NCBI RefSeq assembly: GCF_963576615.1
Contig: NC_088718.1
Coordinates: 29,618,377 to 29,682,376 of the forward strand
Direction of reading: 5' to 3'
Length of the DNA: 64,000 nt
DNA from: Watersipora subatra
Taxonomy: Eukaryota > Bryozoa > Gymnolaemata > Cheilostomatida > Watersiporidae
Positions 41,200 to 54,839 of the stretch are shown one piece after another. The notes under the pieces were generated by a model. That model was given only the letters and a program-made list of their open reading frames with translations, was not told where the DNA came from and ran no database searches. The stretch's first letter is position 1; the number at the start of each line of letters is the position of its first letter. A program made the translations under genes and the position numbers.

Positions 41200-44100
41200 A
41201 CACTGTCATGCTATAAATATATTCTGACAAAAATTTATTTTCAGTTGCTGGAACAAATCATAATCGCAGCAAAACCTCGAAATCAGAATTAGGCTGTCAC
41301 CGCCTGGCATCATTTTATTGATGGGAACAAGCGAAAGGATGTATTTATAATCAATTTGATGGCATATAAATAATCAATCAACCAGTATTTTCCGGATTCC
41401 AGGAAACGCTAAAACCCTACTGAAAGAAAATGTTTTTGAGTTGTCAGGCTGTTTCAGGCTTAGTCAAACGGAAGCGCTAAATTTCACACTCAAACAAGTA
41501 ACAGTCTCTCAGATCGGACAGATTTTTTACAAAGATGGTTTGCATTGGCCTATTGCCACACAGCGCAGACGATCATTGCTGCAAGTATAAACAATTTAGA
41601 CTCCAAGTTTAGTCAAGCGTCTATGCAATATATTGAGCAATGGTTGTCTATGTTAATAGCTAGGTTTAGTTTTCAGTTAATGTGCAGAGAAGCATCTTGA
41701 AATAAGGGTTGAGAAATTCAAATGGATTTTGGCATAATCTTTGTTTAAAATAATCCATTGCTGCCAACTTCCACACCCAGTATTTAGGCTTCTGAAATAG
41801 CTCGGTATCCTAAAACGTTTACAGACAGTGTGCTATATTTATATGTTTGCTATGTATGTAATTTATTTACAACAAACAACAGAGATTTATTTAGTAGATG
41901 TATTTATATCTTTAACGATAACTAAAATTATATGTCCCAGTAACGGTAGGTTATTTCATCATTTTCTTACGCCTGGTCAACTGTTACCTAGTGCCTCGCC
42001 TGACATCTAGGTGCAAACACATTGAAGGCTCTCTGGTTTTTTGTTGTGGGTCAAAGAACAGGTGCTCTGAAAAATTATTGCCGACCAATTTTGATCATTG
42101 AAGCTAGGTCAATTGAACTTGACTAATGAGAGTTTAAAAAATTCATCTGCTTGCTCAACTCTTCCCACTTTCCATCTACACTGCCAGCTCTCCAGAATCT
42201 TCTGGCAGCTCTGTTTTGTAGCCTTTCATGTACTCCTGGCTGCTCTCTATTAATGTTCACCAGCTATATTCTCTTGGTAGTCTTCTGACAGCTCCGGCAT
42301 ATGCTCTTTTTACGGATGTACCAGCATTTAGAATAAAGGCTATATTAGCGAGATAAGGTCAATGGAATAAGTTGCCCTACACAATACAAATTCAATTAGA
42401 TGGTTATCTTGTATAGACACGCACAATTTCGCTACAAGGGTTAGTTGAATAACCAAAAGCTGCCATCTATGAATAAACTGTAAAATCAAAAACCAGAAGC
42501 AAAGCTGCCATCTATGAATAAACTGTAAAATCAAAAACCAGAAGCAAATCTCAGTAGACAAATTCAAATATCAACACTATCTCAAAATTTCATATTTTTC
42601 CATTTTTGTTCCTTTATGTATTGTAAAAGTTTCTTTGTATGGAATTTTACACAAAATTCACAGATAATTTCTGATATCACTGAATGATAGCGTTTGATGC
42701 ATGACAAGCGTTGATGAGAGCAAATATGAACATCCTATTCAACATTTAAACTGAGTAGATACTGCTGCTCAGCCCCCCCCCCCCCCACAGCTTGCGCTGA
42801 CTGGAAATGATTAATTATTACTTTATTGGCTAAAAATTAGTAGGCCTATTGCTAAAGATGATAGATAATACCTGTTTGATCATAACCAATGTTAGTTTAC
42901 CTTTTTTTATTCTATATTTTATAAATTCTAGCATTTCTGTGGTTTGATATAGCGTTGTAGTGCTCAAGGAAGTTATAATATGTTAATTTTATGTATTTCT
43001 TTTGTAGGATTATAAGCTACAAGAAAAACCATATTTTATTGCTGCTATTATTTTTTGGCTACTTCGTTGCTATCACTAATGTTATATTAACTTGTATTTT
43101 TAGTGCAAATATCTTCACCATTTGATACGATATTATTATCATTTTTGCAATATTATCATTATTATTAGGATTATATGATGACTTATTATAATGATAACTG
43201 CAAAAATTATATTATTAATATAATAATATTATTCCTATTACAAGGACGTTATTATGTTCACGTGTTTTTAAAAAAGGTTTTGTTTTGATGCGGTTTCCTG
43301 TCTCGCTGGTTATTGAAATCTATATTTTATAAAAATTAATTTGACTCTAAGCGCATATTAAAAAATTTTAATTGCAAAGATATACTGATTTAAAGGAATT
43401 CAACAAGACCTGTTTATACTTATTGTTTACTAAATGAATGCCCAGCGTTGCCCACCTAGTATATGTTTGTAAGTTTTCCTCTCACCACCTCACTCAATAA
43501 GATATTTCGATTATTACAAAGTACTGAAGGTAGGTGAGGTGAGTCACAAATTGTTTTAAAAATAATTGTTATCGAACTAACAGACTGGTGTGATTTCTAC
43601 TACTTGAAGTTAAAAGCTAATAGCATGCCTTAATAAAACTGTAAAAGAGTCAGAATGTGTCCTTAATGGAAGAGAAGAGATGGGTGACCAGTTCCTTGTC
43701 TAGTTTCTAACAAGCTCAATCATTGGCTAGCTTCTCCGAGTCAGATTAGTGATAGTGAAAATGGAATTATAAGTTTGAAAACATATTTTAAATAAAAAAA
43801 TGCTATTACAGTAAATTTGATCTCTAATTAAAGGTTTTTTTTAATTTATTAATAGTCATACATCATCAACCAATTTTTTAATTTCGGAGAAAATGACTCT
43901 GTTATAAGATGGCTCGAATAAATGATCAAGGGTCATTCATTGGTCAGTTTAGAAGGTTCAGTAGAACTGTATGTTTTAGTCAAATAAATCTTTAACGTGT
44001 CATAATATCATATATTAGTATTATAATTAATATAATAATTAATATATTGTAGTAGTTATGTAGCTGTTATTTCATGCAGTCATTCTTTGTATGCAGTATT

Positions 44101-45075
44101 TGTTACTAGGCTTGTGAATTCTTCACAATTACATTTCTTTAATATGCATAATAAACAAAAATAACAAAATATTTATCATTTACTGGATTATGTGATTAGC
44201 AATAAATCATAAAGATATCAATTGAGATAATTCTTCAAACATCTCTTTTAGTAGTCACCAATTATACATGGCTATTATTCTATAGGAAATTTGCAAGCGA
44301 AATCAATAGCAACATCTTTTTCAGCTTCCAAACAAAGTAGGTAAAGATCACACAGATGGTTCTCATAGGGGGGAGACATAGTCCATAGTTGTTAAATACA
44401 GATGAGCATCAAGGCTATGTTTTTTAATAGTGTATCGCAAAGGCCTATTCATAGTCGCCATCACCGAAGCCTCCCCAACTTAGTGTCTGTTCGGTGCGTT
44501 GTGCAGTAATTATGCCTAAGACACTGCTGGTTTTTACCCCCACCTCCCCCCCCCCCTTCTGGTATGCAATTAGAATATAGAGGTCATAGCTATCTAGATG
44601 TACTCCATAAAAACAGGAAATGGGAATGTACAAGTTCGTGGCAGGCCTTTTACCAATACACACAATCACACTAGCGCCAAGCCGCAACAATGTCATAAAT
44701 ATGTGTTTATTCATTCATGGTCATTCCGTATACCCACAGATGTTTATTATGATAATAGCTGGTACCCTGTCTTCATGGTTAACATACATTGTATGGTGTG
44801 AGATAGTTTGCATTCCATAACAATATCGTGTTATTTCAAACTGCAAGTGCAGTTTGAGAAAATATTTGCTTGTAACCTTTAATTTTTTTATTAAATAATA
44901 AATAAATATGTAATAAATTTATGCATAATCCTATTTATTAGTTTATAAATTGTGTAATGCAATTAAAAAATTTTGGATTTGAAATATAGGAACTTAAAAT
45001 TTTAGAGTTAACCATCTTTGCCAGTAACTTGAACAGTCTGCAGGTTAAAAATGTGATCACATCAAATTTTAGTTA
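41200..45075. other. Intergenic, repeat scraps only
   Basis: 42459-42547 is a two-copy 44-bp tandem duplication (tgccatctatgaataaactg). 42775-42787 and 44547-44557 are poly-C runs. 43430-43465 resembles the start of family F (tgaatgcccagcgttgccca). 43481-43548 has short inverted arms ctcaccacctcac and gtgaggtgag. A putative open frame on the minus strand at 44445-44714 is unconvincing. Confidence 0.45.
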
Positions 45076-45786
45076 TTTTTACTAGAAAGTATAAATATCT
45101 TTCTTTAATTTTAAAATATGTTTTTGTTTTTGGTGATCTGGTTGCCAGAATTTTTCAAGTTTAAAATCGAAAAAATTAATTGCAGTTAAAATGCTTAGAA
45201 GAAAAGGACATGTCCAGACTTTCTCTAAAATGGCATTAATAGCCGAACTTCCTGTTGATAAGTGAGAAATCAGCATTGGGCACTCAGATGTTAACACGCT
45301 ATCAAATGGAAAATAATGGGACAAATTCTAACCAACCTTTCATAAAATTGTTTGAAACATCCACAGCAATTTATCTTAGGCTAGTTTTAAAGTTTTATCC
45401 AGCCATCATCAATGAATACAAAATAAAATACATGTGTCAATAAAGACACGTAACAGTGCAACTTGAATACACGAGCTGATGCCATAATGAGAGGGACAAA
45501 CTGGAAGTGCGACTTTGCACAAACAGGAAGTGCGATTTTGCACCAACAGGAAGTGCGACTTTGCACAAACAGGAAGTGCGACTTTGAACAAACAGGAAGT
45601 GCGACTTTGCACAAACAGGAAGTGCGGCTGTAGACGTTATTTATGGCAAATTATTTTTCTTCTGAGCGTTTCAATTGTGATCAAGGGTTTCCGATTTTAA
45701 TCTTAAAACATCCTGACAAAAATCATTCAAAACAACAAAATCTAATATTATAGAAAAATATCTATACTTTTTAATAAAATCGATAA
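45076..45786 (+). mobile_element. Family B long-TIR repeat, copy 4, enlarged by a minisatellite
   Basis: Left arm ttactagaaagtataaatat, ttttggtgatctggttgcca; right arm catcctgacaaaaatcattc, aaaatctaatattatag and ctttttaataaaat. The middle is expanded by the 23-bp array at 45503-45628, absent from the other copies. Confidence 0.7.
45503..45628 (+). repeat. 23-bp minisatellite inside family B copy 4
   Basis: Unit ggaagtgcgactttgcacaa plus aca starts at 45503, 45526, 45549, 45572, 45595 and 45618. Open frames on both strands come from the repeat. Confidence 0.9.
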
Positions 45787-45811
45787 GAATTCAGTGTGAT
45801 TATATATTTAA

Positions 45812-45975
45812 CTAGCTGTGCAACCCGGCGTTGCCCGGGAAGTAGAAAAGCCTTTTCTGGAGAGAAAATTGATTTGTATTTAACATATAACAACATTTGC
45901 CATTCTAACTTTCAAACTACAAATCATGAGAACAGTGTTTTGTCCTATGAGAAGTAGTGAGAGTTGGTTGCTATT
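45812..45975 (+). mobile_element. Family F repeat, copy 1
   Basis: Starts ctagctgtgcaacccggcgt then tgcccgggaag. Further in, aacatataacaacatttgcc and attctaactttcaaactac match the copy at 50.0 kb. It follows directly on family B copy 4. Class unknown; similar cccggcgttgcccggg starts are common in invertebrate genomes. Confidence 0.6.
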
Positions 45976-46124
45976 AGCCTGGCACACTGCCAATGGAAAA
46001 TTTGAGTACATGTAATTATGTGGGCCAACAGCTTCTGATGCCGTTATGCTATGACCAATGTCAGTAAAATGCAAAGCTGTTGGGTATCTGGTCTGTTATA
46101 ATGCCTTATATCAGCATGTTAGCA

Positions 46125-46255
46125 ATTCAATCTTGCTGGCCTAATGGGTACAGTGTTGGACTGGTGAGCTGTAGCACCAGGATCAAATCATTTTCGGTTC
46201 GGATTCTTTATTCCTAGATTTTAAGGTCTATAGCTGGAGGGACAGACATACTTTC
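46125..46255 (+). mobile_element. tRNA-derived SINE
   Basis: tggcctaatgggtacagtgt (box A-like) then ggttcggattc (box B-like) about 60 bases on, followed by ggagggacagacatac, the same tail type as the SINEs at 57 kb. Confidence 0.55.
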
Positions 46256-46838
46256 ACAAAGCGCTAAACTCTCGAATTGGATGAGGTAATCAATTTCTAA
46301 CCAACTTTTCTCCAGTTTCTGTCAAAAAGGACAGAGTTAGCCATATTAGATCAATAGTTCACTAGAAGTTACGTGGTTGTCCCTTACTAGCAAGTGATTG
46401 CTGATGGTAGACCAACTCAATTGAGATAAAATCAATTAAAATCAAATCAACTCAATTGAGGTGTCAACATTTTGGTCAAGCTCTGCCTGCAAGGCTTGCA
46501 TAGCTGAGCTAAACTCAAGTTGCAGCTAATTCGTTTTTTGTCTCCACCAGCCAATTTTGGAAACCAACCAAAACATTGTTGTTCAAAAAATAATGAAAAT
46601 TATCTTTACTTTAGCCATGAGCAATTGAAGATAAAATCAAACTAACTACGCTTAGATAGTAGCCTTTTGTTGACAGCAACGCTGCAAATATTTGTACACG
46701 CGACAGAAATGTACAGAGAGTGTATACATGCTGCGCGAGCTATCCCTAAAAGGAATCATGTATGTTGTTTGCATATCCTACTGCAAACAGATGCTATGCG
46801 TGTTTGTAAGAGCATTGTTACATAAAAGTTAGTTGGAC

Positions 46839-46975
46839 ATGTCTGAGCCCGATAGCAATGAAACCTCAATGACTGAAGACATGCCCAGTTGCGAAGAGCA
46901 ATTTAAGATGCGATGTCACTCCTGTCACCACCACAGCCATTTCGGGGAATTGCACCCTAACCTCTTGTTTGCAGG
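46839..46975 (+). CDS. Possible orphan first exon
   Basis: From ATG 46839 the frame reads MSEPDSNETSMTEDMPSCEE, acidic, then MRCHSCHHHSHFGELHPNLL, Cys/His-rich. A donor-like GT follows at 46976 (gcag before gtggag). The composition is unlike the AT-rich flanks and like protein. No downstream exon could be linked, so it may be part of an unseen gene or an old element. Confidence 0.25.
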
Positions 46976-47109
46976 TGGAGTGTTTCAGACCATTAGGCTA
47001 AAGCTGCTCTCTTCTGTCTATAAAAGCAGTACCAACCAGAAACGGAATGTCAATTCTATTTTGATCTTCTTTGTAAAGCTGGGTGTAGCTATAATCGCGT
47101 GTCGCTAAG

Positions 47110-49250
47110 GCTAAAGAAATAATCGCAGTTTTTCTTGGCACATTTCCAGCAACAAGGAAGTTGTCTGACGAAATCAATTGAAAGGCTTCAATATGATTAG
47201 TGTAATGCAATCAAATTGCTAGTCAACATTGGCTTTCAATAAAAAATAATCTATGTTTAATTTGATTTCAAACAAACGTCACATTTTATAGGTAACCAAT
47301 TTTTACAATCACCTGCATGAACTGGCAAAAATGTGATCTAGTTAAAGGTCAAATGGAATGCTGCCAGCTAGAGAAGCATATTCGTATGTAATGGTAGGAA
47401 TTTATAGGAAGACAATGATATGGTAGGCGCCAGTTATAACCTGGAATGCTCTGTTCTAGCTCCACACAGCAACGTGAAACTAATCAAATGCTAAGTAAAT
47501 GTTATTAGAAAAGGAACATTGGCAGCTCTAAGTTTGTACTTTGTATCTCCTATAAAAAGGTGATCACATCCTTGCAGGTGTTTGAGCATAACGCATAAAT
47601 ATATCTCCATTAAAATTGCAAAAAACGTTTCGGTATCCTATGGTTTTCCTCAGAAATTTGGTGTTCTCTGATATATCTTTATTACAATAAAAGTTTTCTG
47701 CATCCTAAGCCACAGTTACTAGCTTGCTAAACCCTCGCTTTTTATAAGGTTCAAACTCTTGAACTTCTATTTAAAAGCCTGATACCTTAACACTTGCGCC
47801 AGTTGTCTGCAAAAAGTGTCAAACCAAAAGCAGATAATACAAAATTAAGACGAGGAAAAATTTGAAGTAAAGCTTAGTAAAAAATAAAAACTTAGCTTTG
47901 AGCGAGTGTTTAGTGAGCTAAATTTAAGTTAAGTTCAAAATTTATGTTATGTAGCGTCGCAGAAAGGTCTAGTACACCGAATGCATTGCTGTTCTCACAG
48001 CATCGTTAGCTACTATGTCTGTCTCGAAGGTAAGAACTCGATACAGTACTGTACATAGTAATGTTGAATTTCATTGCAGATCATAACCACTACATACATT
48101 TAAATCATAATTGTTTTGCTTTGAGAGCATAGGTATTGGATTACGATAATTAAAAACACATTTTTTCCTCATAATACCCTGTTCTAGGTGGTTTTACATA
48201 ATATGTGAACGGATTACTTTTTATTTATTTACTATATATACAAAATATTGCATTGACGTACAAGCTAAGTTATAGAATGCATTACGTTTGTATGTCAAGA
48301 TATGACTGTATGTGTATTTAAGCAGCATGTATAATCTAAATCTGAGAAGAAACTTATGTACAAGAACTTGTACTTTCAATCTAATGGAAGCAAAAACGAT
48401 ATACTTTCTAATCGGCGTAGTTAAATCAATTTTAACGGTGAATCGGCTATTGACTTAAGCTGAATGTATGTTATTTCAGGATCAGACGGATTTGGCCAAA
48501 ATCTTGATGTAGGCTACCGGTAATTTTTCAAAAATTCTTATTTTTGGCCGAGTAAATATTGTTTGAAAAATCAAGTAAACTGTAAATTGAATTTGTCTAA
48601 TTTTCAAACATTTGATTGGTTGCGACCACCATATTCAGTACTGATTTCTTTTGCTCAACAAGTTATTATGTTCAATGACCAATAAAAATGAAGAAGCGTA
48701 TATTATCCATCAACAGAGTAGATCGAGAAACATTATCTTTAATAGAGTCGCTATATAAAGATCTCTGCACTTAAAAAAGACAGACACGATTGTATGGATC
48801 TTCACTAGCGGTCTGACAACATGTGAAATTCAAAGCATTTCTCACGCTAGTTTACATTATGTGATCTGGCTCACATGTCCTAAGAGATTCGATCCCAAGT
48901 TCAATGTAAATATTTGATCAATCGATGCCAATAATGACCTAAATGTACATTTTTCCTTTATGATCTCTTTGCCAAAAATTTAAATCCAGTGCTGTCAAAC
49001 GTAAAAGACAGCTGTTTTACTTGCGGTCACAGAAAACTTTATAATAATATTTTATTTAAGTTTGTTTACAAGTAAATCAGTCAAGATTTGATCATCCAAA
49101 TAATGAAACCAAACTCACAGACATTCTTTGATTGTGCAAATGCATTTCTGATGTAAACTTGGCAGGCTGCCTTAAACAGGCAGCACTTGTAACACACTGG
49201 CATTTGTCGTCATCCTCCTTGGAAACATACTTCAGAAAAGTTTTGTGGCT
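47110..49250. other. Intergenic, nothing assigned
   Basis: AT-rich DNA. ATGTCTGTCTCGAAG before gtaaga at 48015-48029 resembles a tiny first exon, but the next exon-like piece does not fit its phase. Confidence 0.4.
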
Positions 49251-49350
49251 TAAAAACCAAAATGCTTTCAACAGGTCTTGAGCACATGACCTTCAGGTTC
49301 TTAGTCAAGACTTCTACCACTTGCATCCCTCAGCCTTCAACCTTGGGGCC
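49250..49350 (-). mobile_element. tRNA-like SINE head
   Basis: Minus strand: gggatgcaagtggtagaagt (box A-like), ttgactaagaacctgaaggt (anticodon-arm region), gtgctcaagacctg (box B-like). Confidence 0.5.
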
Positions 49351-50014
49351 TATATAATCTTTTTTTATACATGTAATAAGAGAGATGCTACGTGATGTTA
49401 ACAAATTCTTGCATCAGAAAGAGTTTTAAGAGCTGACTCAATCTACCTTATTAATTGTGCAGAAACAGGTCTACTCCAAGCAATGGCAGGCTCAATTGCT
49501 ATTCCTAGAACTTTCGTCCTCCTTATGAATGCGCCAAAAGCTATCTGATTAGAAACAAAGATTTACCATATGCTTTAAGTAAAACTGTCTTCGATAAACA
49601 CAGTTTATGGCTTCGTTTATGGAACAATTTGTACAAAAAACAAAAAAAAATCCTTCAAAAACATCAATTTATCAGAATCAGCTAATTTTTAGGAAGCATT
49701 CGTCGCGCTGCGGGCAGCTGGCTATAATAAGAAGATTTGCAGTAATCCAAGTGGGTACGAAGATTGCTACACTGCTTTCACGGTAGCAATATATCCATCC
49801 AAAATTGTATTGAGGGCAGTTGGCCTTAATGCATCTGAAAGTGCAACAGATAATTTTACATGAAAAATGTAAGTTGTGAAATTGCCATTTAAACTTGGCA
49901 TTGCTTGAGGTTAGCTGGCTGTTATACATTAAATAAGTTATAGTGACCCTGCTCCTACAACTCTTCCCTCGCGCGAGAATTCGTTAACATCTCCTTAACA
50001 TACATATATATATA

Positions 50015-50150
50015 TTTACTAATTGAATGCCCAACATTGCCCGGGCGTTGTTGAATAAAAAGTTATTTTTTATCAACATATAATAGTAGTTACCATTCTA
50101 ACTCTCAAACTTCATATTAAGAAAAAAGTGTTTTGCACAGTTCAAATAAA
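50015..50150 (+). mobile_element. Family F repeat, copy 2
   Basis: Starts ttgaatgcccaacattgccc then gggcgttg. accattctaactctcaaact and aaaaagtgttttgcacag match copy 1 at 45.9 kb. Confidence 0.6.
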
Positions 50151-51360
50151 TTGGAGAAAAAATAAAACAACTGTACAGGCTTTTAAACAACTGTAACTTT
50201 TAAACTTAATATAATGAAAATAATTTTATGTTAAAATAAATTAGGAAAAAAATAAAACAACTCTAACGGTGTGTAAATGTAAATGTGAAGTAATTAGCAA
50301 GTAATGGCTAAATAAAGGCTGTTTTGCTTGTTTCGTTTTATATATACACGTATATATAAATATATAACATATATATAATATATATATATAATTATAACTA
50401 TAATATATATAATTGGCATGTAATGAAAAACATTTTTATGATTACTAAGGAAAATAAAAGGTTATACATATATATGTTTTATGTTGTCAGTATATGCATA
50501 TACATCTAGCACATCTCACTAAAAACCATTCAGTCTCAGATAGTTTATCATAATTTAGCTACTTTGTTTCATCTTGTCCGCGGATTTTATTTCCACCGAA
50601 TAAGCAGTAGGATGACAGCTATAGCCAAATAATGATGAATTACATACATGTAGGTAATAATAGATGATTGAATCAAACTATACAGTCATCTGGTTGTCCA
50701 TATCGAATGTGCTCACCAAACTTTATTCTCTTTTGGCTACTGGCTTATCTCAAAAAAGCTGATTTCAACTCCAACAATTTTATTTGATCATTTAACGATT
50801 TCCAATTTTGGGAGAAATTTTAGTCGATATCTGTCAAATCTTAGGGCTGAAAACGTGATTAAGTTTTGAGTTTAGTTTATCTGGAATTGCTAAACTATCT
50901 AATAGCCTGTCAGACAAAAGTGACCTTTTGACTCCGTACTCAAAAAATATGGATAAGGAAGTTTTACGTATGTAAACTTGATCTTGTATGCGAGTAGAAA
51001 GTGATCAGGAAATGGGACAAACGCTGTTCAGTTGTGGGAACTAAAAACCGAGTTCAACTAAAAACAGGAGATCAATTCTAGTTCAAACCAGTTTAAGCTA
51101 GAATCGGCTGATATATGATAGGAATGCAGGACATTAGTGAGCATATTTATTTGGTGACTTTCCAAATGCACTGCATTATTTATATGTCTTAGCTATTATA
51201 GGTGAGAATGCCTCATGAAATTTAAGATGTTTGTGGAATATTACAAAGTGCTATGATACCACAGCATCATAAAAATTTAGTTTACAAGTTTCTCTGCATA
51301 TGTGTTACGATGGGATGGACATTAAAGGTCGAAGTTTAAAATTAACATAACATGCTATTA
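50150..51360. other. Intergenic with AT microsatellite at 50,335-50,415
   Basis: tatatacacgtatatataaa and similar words; otherwise nothing recognised. Confidence 0.5.
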
Positions 51361-51361
51361 A

Positions 51362-52436
51362 GTACTAAAATACCATTAACCTCGAATTAAACGCCATGGC
51401 GCTCTTTTTTTCAACCCTTTCTCTCTCTAGTGACGGTCAATTAGAGGTGGCATTAAAATAGAGGCTGGCGTTGTATTTTTTAAATGGCTCGTCAGAATTA
51501 TAGGAAGATAAATTTAGCCCTTGTATGGCCAAAATGAATGTCGCCTATATTTTGCCTTCTTCCGGTGAAGCGATGTTGGACCTCTTAGATGCAATAAATC
51601 TGCTAGCTTACTTTTAACTTGTTGAAGATCTCTAAATCAAATATTCATTGGGAAACTGAGAGATATCTCTACCAATTGATATATATTGCTTGCAATTAAT
51701 CTACAACGATATTATAGCCTGTGCCTTGCTTTGCAATTGGTTAAAGCTTTCTATTTTTTATTTCATTCTAAATTTGAAAACATACTTTTATTTTATATCT
51801 ATATTTAACAATATTGAATAAAAGCTCATTGCACCCATTAATATGTTTACTATAGTTTGCAGCCAAAACTAGCTTTCTATAGAAGTGGAGTCATGAACAT
51901 CGATCCATTGTAAGTCCTGATAAGGTAACCACAAGGATGCTATTTAATTGTATACATGTAATATAAATCTACAAATTTATAAGTTATATAATGATAATCG
52001 ATCAAAAGCTACAAATATATATATATATATATATTCTTGAACCAGTGATATAATAAAACCATAATTATATTGCAAGGAGAAACAAAAATTAAAGTTTTTA
52101 AAACAAATATATCTGCATTTTGCATCATTTGTTCTGATTGTTTCTTTCAATGGAACGAACTTCTTCTGATTGTCCAATACCTTCTACAATGTCTTCTGAC
52201 CTCAAACCTTTTTCTGCATTGCTGAACTAGTCGATATTAGCTTTCGGAAAATTTTTTAGCAGAGCAAAACTTTCACGCGCTGCATTTAGGACAAATGTAC
52301 CGTGTAAAGGTTTTGCTCTCTAAATGCAATCTTTACCTTAAAACTGGTCATTCATCTACCATCGTAAATGTATACCACTTTTATATTCATGTACATGTAC
52401 TTTAAATAGAGGTGGCGTTAATTAGAGGCAGCGTCT
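51362..52436 (+). mobile_element. Family A repeat, copy 4 (most complete)
   Basis: Left end accattaacctcgaattaa then acgccatggc; right end tagaggtggcgttaattaga then ggcagcg, an inverted pair. Internal order as in copies 1 and 3 on the left, and as in copies 2 and 5 (reversed) on the right. Bases 52221-52241 are the empty site for the element nested in copy 2. About 1.07 kb; frames inside are broken. Confidence 0.75.
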
Positions 52437-52439
52437 GAA

Positions 52440-53770
52440 GTGGAGAGAGATTCTTGGGTGTACTCTCTGTCATGCTAGGACGGTGGAGTTCAGGGCCAAT
52501 GGCCCTGTTCGCTGCTCGAAGGGTGAGTCCAAGAGGGGCGCTGCGTCCTCTCATTAGAGAGGGTCTGGGGGTACTCGCCGAAAGTTTTTTAGCATGAATG
52601 CCCCTAAATTATGCTGTTTTTTGATAACTTAAAACCCTGTGTTGTGTCCAGTAAGAAATTAAAAGTAGGCTTAGCTGCACAACCTGGGTTCTCTATGACT
52701 ACGGAGAATCCAGATTGTGATGTGAGTGATTCAAGACACCCTATGGACAGTCCACACAGACCCCAGACACAATACAGCCCCATCTCCAAGCCACCATGAA
52801 TATTATTATATGATAAGCTCAGTCACTCACTTTTTTCTTAAATACAGACTCTAAATTCATGACAGTCACTAATTCTTACTCACCTTTAAATAGGTTATCT
52901 ATTGGCCCATGCCGTTTCATTATAAATTGAAAGAAACAATGAAGAAACTAGTATAATAAGCAAGAATTTATTCAAAACTACCATCCAATACACAAGAGAA
53001 GGATCCAAGCAATGATTAATCTTAAGCTATTCGAGGATTCCACAGGGCGGCCGACACAGGATCCCGTTGATTGTGTCGGTTGACGGAACACTGATCAGTT
53101 CTCAGATTTTTAACAAAATAATCCCACGAGCAAACGAGCGGAGCGATGTGTGGGAGTTTTTATGATAAATGCATGTGCACACAACTTACGAAAATTATTC
53201 ATCAACAATGAGACGAATCCTTGGCTAGAAATTTCATCAAGAAATTTAAGCATCAGAATGTAAAGTCCTTAAAGTATAATAACGGTACAAAACACATTTA
53301 AACCTGTTTAAATATGTTACCAAGTCTTTGTAAATTGTCGGTATTATCTTTAAACTTACCCATCTGATCGGATTTTACACAAATAGACAGATTTATTTGA
53401 ACGAAAATTGCCACAAAAAGCTGGAAAAGCTCAGTTTAATAAAAGTTAAGACCGAAAATTGAAACGCCAATAAAGCCGTGCGACCGATTGTAGAACTATT
53501 TAGTAGTGCGTATTTCACGAGAAAACCGAGTTCATTTTACCAGTCTATGGTGCTGTTTACTTGTAATCGAATTTATTCGAAGGTTTCTGTAATAAACGTA
53601 GACCGTTTGAGGCGTAGACCGATTTACAGGTACGAAATTGTGCTACACCGTTTATCAGCCTATGTTTTTTGTCCAATCACCGAAGGTTTCATTATTTAAA
53701 ACGTTAGCCGAAATTCTTTACAACTTACGTACAAGCTAGGGCCAAACTACAACGCCCCTTCATGACGAGA
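52440..53770. other. Mixed repeat-like block with GC-richer patches
   Basis: 52,480-52,580 (gggggtactcgccgaaag) is GC-rich. From ATG 52611 an open frame of 62 codons ends SDSRHPMDSPHRPQTQYSPI, looking like a protein tail, but no upstream exon was found. 53,040-53,160 has short inverted arms (gacacaggatcc/ttgtgtc) and cccacgagcaaacgagcgg...gtgtggg. Probably fragments of unnamed elements. Confidence 0.3.
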
Positions 53771-54073
53771 ACATTTTTTATTTTGCTACATTTTTATACG
53801 AGTGAATGCTACCCGCTTTCTGTTAAACTGTTAAAGGTCGCTTATCAAAACCATTCTACATTCAACGCAACCAACTTTCAAACTGTGTATAGTACACAGT
53901 AGCTTGCCATTTTACTTCTAATTTTGCATTTCAGAGTTATAATAAACATATTTCTTTATTGTTGTTGAAATACATACATTACAGTAAATTAGGCCTACAG
54001 CTTTATAACACTTTTATAACAGCTTTTATTTTGCTGCAGTTTGCAGAAATCTTCGAGACGCATTAACGCTCAT

Positions 54074-54590
54074 AGGTTTTCTATTATTGCTGTATTACTA
54101 TATTAACAATATTGGTTATTTTAATAATATCAGTGCATTTTACTTATAATATTGGCCAACATTGCATTTCTCCTATTGCAAGGGAGAGATATAAACGTGT
54201 AATATTTTCCTTTCATTGTTGTTGTTTGTCATGACCAAACACTTTTTAAATAAATTTTCTTAAAACCTATATAAATACCACAACTTTTCGATATTGCTAC
54301 CTATGACGTTTTGAAATGTAAATAAAATTTTGTATTGGTTTTCTATTATTACTATATTAATAAAATTGATTATTCTAAGAATATCAGTGCATTTTACTTC
54401 TAATATTGGCCAATATTGCATTTCTCCTGTTGCAGGGGGAAAATATAAACATCTTTTCCATTCATTATTGCTTATTGTTGTATATAATAACACCCACACT
54501 CAGTACATTACAGCTACCATTGCAGTTATCCTATTGCACTGCAGAGCCATTTGATAGCTAATATTGCATTTCTCAACCATTAGTACCCTT
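54074..54590 (+). repeat. 262-bp tandem duplication
   Basis: aggttttctattattgctgt at 54074 recurs as tggttttctattattactat near 54336. Both are followed by aatatcagtgcattttactt and attggccaa(c/t)attgcat, then tctcct(a/g)ttgca and a run ending in cattgttg/ttattgcttattg. The copies are diverged and the second has an extra tail. Confidence 0.75.
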
Positions 54591-54839
54591 TATTTTTTTG
54601 CCAATATCTTTGGCCATCTCTTTGGTCGTGGGCTGTATGACAGTGGAATTTCTAGTCTATAATAGTGGAAAACTAACTGAAAAAATCAAAGATCAATAGC
54701 GTGGTTCTCACATCCCGAAAACATGCACTGTTTTCGGTGAAATGAGCTCGAGCTAATATATGTTCGAGAAGAAAAGGAAAAAAAACATTGTGTGAATATT
54801 TCAGTTCATTCCGATTTTACAGCATAAGATATGAGCAAC

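Noticed and set aside
45387..45700. Frames with repeated KVALPVCAKSHF-type peptide
   Set aside because: Come from the 23-bp minisatellite inside family B copy 4.
48015..48520. Two-exon gene start (MSVSK before gtaaga, then 48481-48520)
   Set aside because: The second piece is open only in a phase that the first cannot supply; in the matching phase it stops after ten codons.
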